From the NCBI GenBank assembly GCA_021738065.1, contig JAIPCT010000001.1, forward strand, positions 1-64,000: 64,000 nucleotides of DNA. The letters run 5' to 3'. The notes below the pieces were generated by a model. The model was given only the letters and a program-made list of their open reading frames with translations. It was not told the origin of the DNA and did not search any database. Position numbers and translations under genes: made by a program. Source of the DNA: Burkholderiaceae bacterium (GTDB lineage Bacteria; Pseudomonadota; Gammaproteobacteria; Burkholderiales; Rhodocyclaceae). Below are positions 62,122 through 64,000 of this stretch, one piece after another. Numbering within the stretch: the stretch's first letter is position 1; each line of letters begins with the position of its first letter.

Positions 62122-62970
62122 CTACACTTGCAGTACGGACGACACCAGCAACTGGGTATAGGGATGCTGGGGGTCATCCAGCACCTGGTCGGTCAGGCCG
62201 GTTTCCACCACGCGACCTTCGCGCATCACCAGAATGCGATGCGCCAGCAGGCGCGCCACAGCGAGGTCGTGCGTGACGATGACAGCCGCCAGGCCGAGAT
62301 CGGTGACCAGTTCGCGCAGCAGGTCGAGCAGGCGTGCCTGTACCGAAACGTCAAGCCCCGCGGTGGGTTCGTCCATGAACACCAAACGCGGCCGCGTTAC
62401 GAGATTGCGGGCTATCTGCAAACGCTGCTGCATGCCGCCGGAAAATCCTGTCGGCAACTCGTCGAGTCGCGCCGGATCCATCTCCACCCGTTGCAGCCAG
62501 TCCTTGGCAGTACGGCGGATCTCTCCGTAGTGCCGCGCCCCTACTGCCATCAACCGCTCGCCGACGTTGGCCCCGGCGCTGACGTTCATGCGCAGGCCGT
62601 CGCGCGGATTCTGCTCGACATAGCCCCAATCAGTGCGCATCAGCCAGCGGCGATCGGCCTCGGACAAGAGCTTGAGATCGACCAGACCGCGGCCTGTGAT
62701 CTGGTAGTGCATACGGCCCGCATCGAGCGCGAGGCGCGTTGCCAGCAGCTGCAGCAGCGTCGATTTGCCTGAGCCTGATTCGCCGACCACGGCCAGCACC
62801 TCGCCGGCATGTAGATCGAAACTCACATCGGCGCAACCGACGCGGTCGCCGTAGTTTTTACACAGACCTTCGACGCGCAACAATGGGGCGCCTGCCCCCC
62901 AGCCCCCTGCCAGAGGGAGGACGTGAAGGTCGTTCGCGGGCTCCGCCCGCTCCCTACCGCAGGCGCTCAT
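62122..62970 (-). CDS. phnK: C-P lyase subunit PhnK with an N-terminal repeat-derived extension
   Basis: 282 aa from ATG 62970 (overlapping the phnJ stop as ATGA). ABC-type ATPase: Walker [21 protein letters not shown], signature FSGGMQQRLQIARNLVTRPR, Walker B LVFMDEPTAGLDVSVQ. Conserved PhnK starts at PLLRVEGLCKNYGDRVGCAD (about residue 28). Residues 4-27 (CGRERAEPANDLHVLPLAGG and on) are encoded by a GC-rich repeat-like stretch at 62879-62960. PhnK binds the PhnGHIJ core during catalysis. Confidence 0.9.
   Translation of the reverse strand: MSACGRERAEPANDLHVLPLAGGWGAGAPLLRVEGLCKNYGDRVGCADVSFDLHAGEVLAVVGESGSGKSTLLQLLATRLALDAGRMHYQITGRGLVDLKLLSEADRRWLMRTDWGYVEQNPRDGLRMNVSAGANVGERLMAVGARHYGEIRRTAKDWLQRVEMDPARLDELPTGFSGGMQQRLQIARNLVTRPRLVFMDEPTAGLDVSVQARLLDLLRELVTDLGLAAVIVTHDLAVARLLAHRILVMREGRVVETGLTDQVLDDPQHPYTQLLVSSVLQV
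62879..62960 (-). repeat. GC-rich repeat in the N-terminal coding part of phnK
   Basis: It contains GGGAGCGGGCGGAGCCCGC (a self-complementary start) and GGCAGGGGGCTGGGGGGCAG. In the phnK frame it gives LPLAGGWGAGAP, a peptide known to me as a frequent translation of betaproteobacterial repeats. No other copy of this family was found in the window. Confidence 0.45.
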
Positions 62971-63842
62971 GCCGACACCTCCATCGGGGTGTTTTCCGTT
63001 CCGGTGTGCCCCGCCGCCTGCCGTGTCCGGCAATAGTCGGAATCGGAGCAGACGAACATGCGTCCGCCGCCATCAAGCACCACTTCGTCGAGAAAGCTGT
63101 CATCCGCATCGCACAAGGCGCAGACCTGCTGCCAGCGCTGTATGCTGAACGGATGGTCCTCGAAGTCCAGGCTTTCAACCCGCGTCCAGGGCGGAATGGC
63201 GTAGACGCGCTTCTCGCGCCCGGCGCCGAAAAGCTGCAGGGCCGGGCTCATGTGCAGTTTTGGGTTGTCGAATTTCGGAATCGGCGACGGCGCCATCAGG
63301 TAACGGCCGTTGACCAGCACCGGATAGTCGTAGGTAGTGGCGATGTGGCCGTAGCGCGCGATGTCCTCGTAAAGCTTGACATGCATCAGGCCGTAATCGG
63401 CCAGCGCATGCAGCTTGCGCGTCACTGCTTCGTGGGGCTCCAGGCGCGTCATCGGTTCTGGCAGTGGCACCTGGAATACCAGAATCTGATTCTCGTTCAG
63501 CGGCTTCTCGGGAATGCGGTGGCGGGTCTGGATGATGGTGGCTTCTTCAGTGCGGTCCGTTGTCGCTACATCGGCGGTACGGTTGAAGAAGCGCCGGATG
63601 TTGACGGCATTGGTGGTGTCGTCCGAGCCCTGGTCGATGACCTTGAGCACGTCTTTCCGACCCAGAATCGAAGCGGTGACCTGAATGCCGCCGGTGCCCC
63701 AGCCATAGGGCAGCGGCATCTCACGGCTGCCGAAGGGCACCTGGTAGCCGGGGATCGCGACCGCCTTGAGCAGGGCGCGGCGGATCATGCGCTTGGTCTG
63801 TTCGTCGAGGTAGGCGAAGTTGTAACCCGGGAGTCCGTTCAT
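62967..63842 (-). CDS. phnJ: Carbon-phosphorus lyase PhnJ
   Basis: 291 aa. Start LPGYNFAYLDEQTKRMIRRA; middle PYGWGTGGIQVTASILGRKD. The radical-SAM cluster cysteines are in QVCALCDADDS and FVCSDSDYC near residues 240-272, the family spacing. It cleaves the carbon-phosphorus bond of the ribose-phosphonate adduct, releasing the hydrocarbon. ATGA overlaps with phnI upstream and phnK downstream. Confidence 0.95.
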   Translation of the reverse strand: MNGLPGYNFAYLDEQTKRMIRRALLKAVAIPGYQVPFGSREMPLPYGWGTGGIQVTASILGRKDVLKVIDQGSDDTTNAVNIRRFFNRTADVATTDRTEEATIIQTRHRIPEKPLNENQILVFQVPLPEPMTRLEPHEAVTRKLHALADYGLMHVKLYEDIARYGHIATTYDYPVLVNGRYLMAPSPIPKFDNPKLHMSPALQLFGAGREKRVYAIPPWTRVESLDFEDHPFSIQRWQQVCALCDADDSFLDEVVLDGGGRMFVCSDSDYCRTRQAAGHTGTENTPMEVSA

Positions 63843-64000
63843 GCCTCTTCCCTTTCGGTGGCACGAAGCTCGGGTTGGTTTGCCGTGTCGCCAACGCCGA
63901 CTTTTGCGCTGGATGACCGCATCTTGCGCAGCAGTTCGAGCTCGGACTGGAAATCGACGTAGTGGGGCAGCTTCAGATGCTGGACGAAGCCGCTGGCTTC
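63839..64000 (-). CDS. phnI: C-P lyase subunit PhnI (C-terminal end only)
   Basis: The last 53 codons are in the window: EASGFVQHLKLPHYVDFQSE, LELLRKMR, then SSSAKVGVGDTANQPELRAT and EREEA. The first part is the conserved PhnI C-terminus. PhnI, with GHL, joins phosphonate to the ribose of a nucleotide. The tail after KMR contains a 23-bp repeat read in frame as KVGVGDTA and is longer than needed; it may be a repeat-borne extension. Stop overlaps the phnJ start. Confidence 0.85.
   Translation of the reverse strand, partial: EASGFVQHLKLPHYVDFQSELELLRKMRSSSAKVGVGDTANQPELRATEREEA
63882..63904 (-). repeat. 23-bp dispersed repeat, copy 6 (in frame in phnI)
   Basis: 22 of 23 bases match. It lies in the last codons of phnI and is read as K-V-G-V-G-D-T-A, in the same frame as in nuoG and the quinone oxidoreductase. 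Confidence 0.8.

Noticed and set aside
1-64000. CRISPR arrays, rRNA genes, transposases, phage genes or an origin of replication
   Set aside because: None was seen. The repeats found are dispersed single copies, not regularly spaced, and no dnaA-box cluster or transposase was recognised.

Overview
This is a GC-rich window with dense, largely operonic genes. The order tpiA-secG-tRNA-Leu(GAG)-nuoA to nuoN is the arrangement familiar from Betaproteobacteria. The 2-oxoacid:ferredoxin oxidoreductase, fumarate reductase, NarX/NarL-type regulators, arsenic island and C-P lyase operon fit a metabolically flexible, facultatively anaerobic member, perhaps Rhodocyclales or a relative. That placement is inference; there is no rRNA gene in the window.

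Layout. 1-2916 (minus): a partial alpha/gamma-fused 2-oxoacid:ferredoxin oxidoreductase with an RnfB-like membrane-anchored Fe-S protein. 3363-16046: mostly single or paired housekeeping and accessory genes (GFA, LuxR, amidase, DUF3014, DUF1451, hydrolase, pentapeptide protein, GNAT, racemase, DinB, peroxiredoxin, SnoaL-like, DUF2007, HbpS/GlcG-like, VOC). 16054-19820: a cluster of integron gene cassettes (all minus) with attC-like hairpins but no integrase in the window: a nonsense-mutated VanY-type peptidase, two LysE exporters, two unknown proteins and a HigBA toxin-antitoxin pair with its own promoter and operator. 20066-25231: quinone oxidoreductase, DsbA/FrnE-like protein, a Nudix-NarX-like-NarL-like operon and a small unknown gene with a duplicated tail. 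25328-40018 (minus): the complete complex I operon nuoA-N, preceded by tRNA-Leu, secG and tpiA. 41571-46454 (plus): frdABCD behind an FNR-type box, then a UbiE-like methyltransferase and an unknown protein. 47065-49779: a hybrid sensor kinase. 50136-54788: arsR-arsC-arsC-acr3-arsD-arsA. 54894-64000 (minus): phosphonate genes phnI'JKLM, a GNAT, an EEP-family phosphodiesterase, phnCDE and a second phnM.

How it works together. Complex I, a two-membrane-subunit fumarate reductase and an extra quinone-type methyltransferase suggest respiration that can run to fumarate with a dedicated quinone step. The oxidoreductase/RnfB pair would handle low-potential electrons. The ars operon covers arsenate reduction, arsenite chaperoning and ATP-assisted efflux. 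The phn genes import phosphonates and cleave them by the C-P lyase route, with an EEP-family protein sitting where a ribose cyclic-phosphate phosphodiesterase might be expected.

The most unusual signal is a 23-bp repeat (core AAAGTCGGCGCTGGCGAC) found at least six times at 21-23/23 identity. It lies between genes and also inside coding sequences: three copies are read in the same frame as K-V-G-A/V-G-D/V-T-A (in nuoG, a quinone oxidoreductase and phnI). Two other repeat families also enter proteins in frame (FrdB and PhnK N-termini), so this genome appears to tolerate short repeats being recruited into open reading frames.
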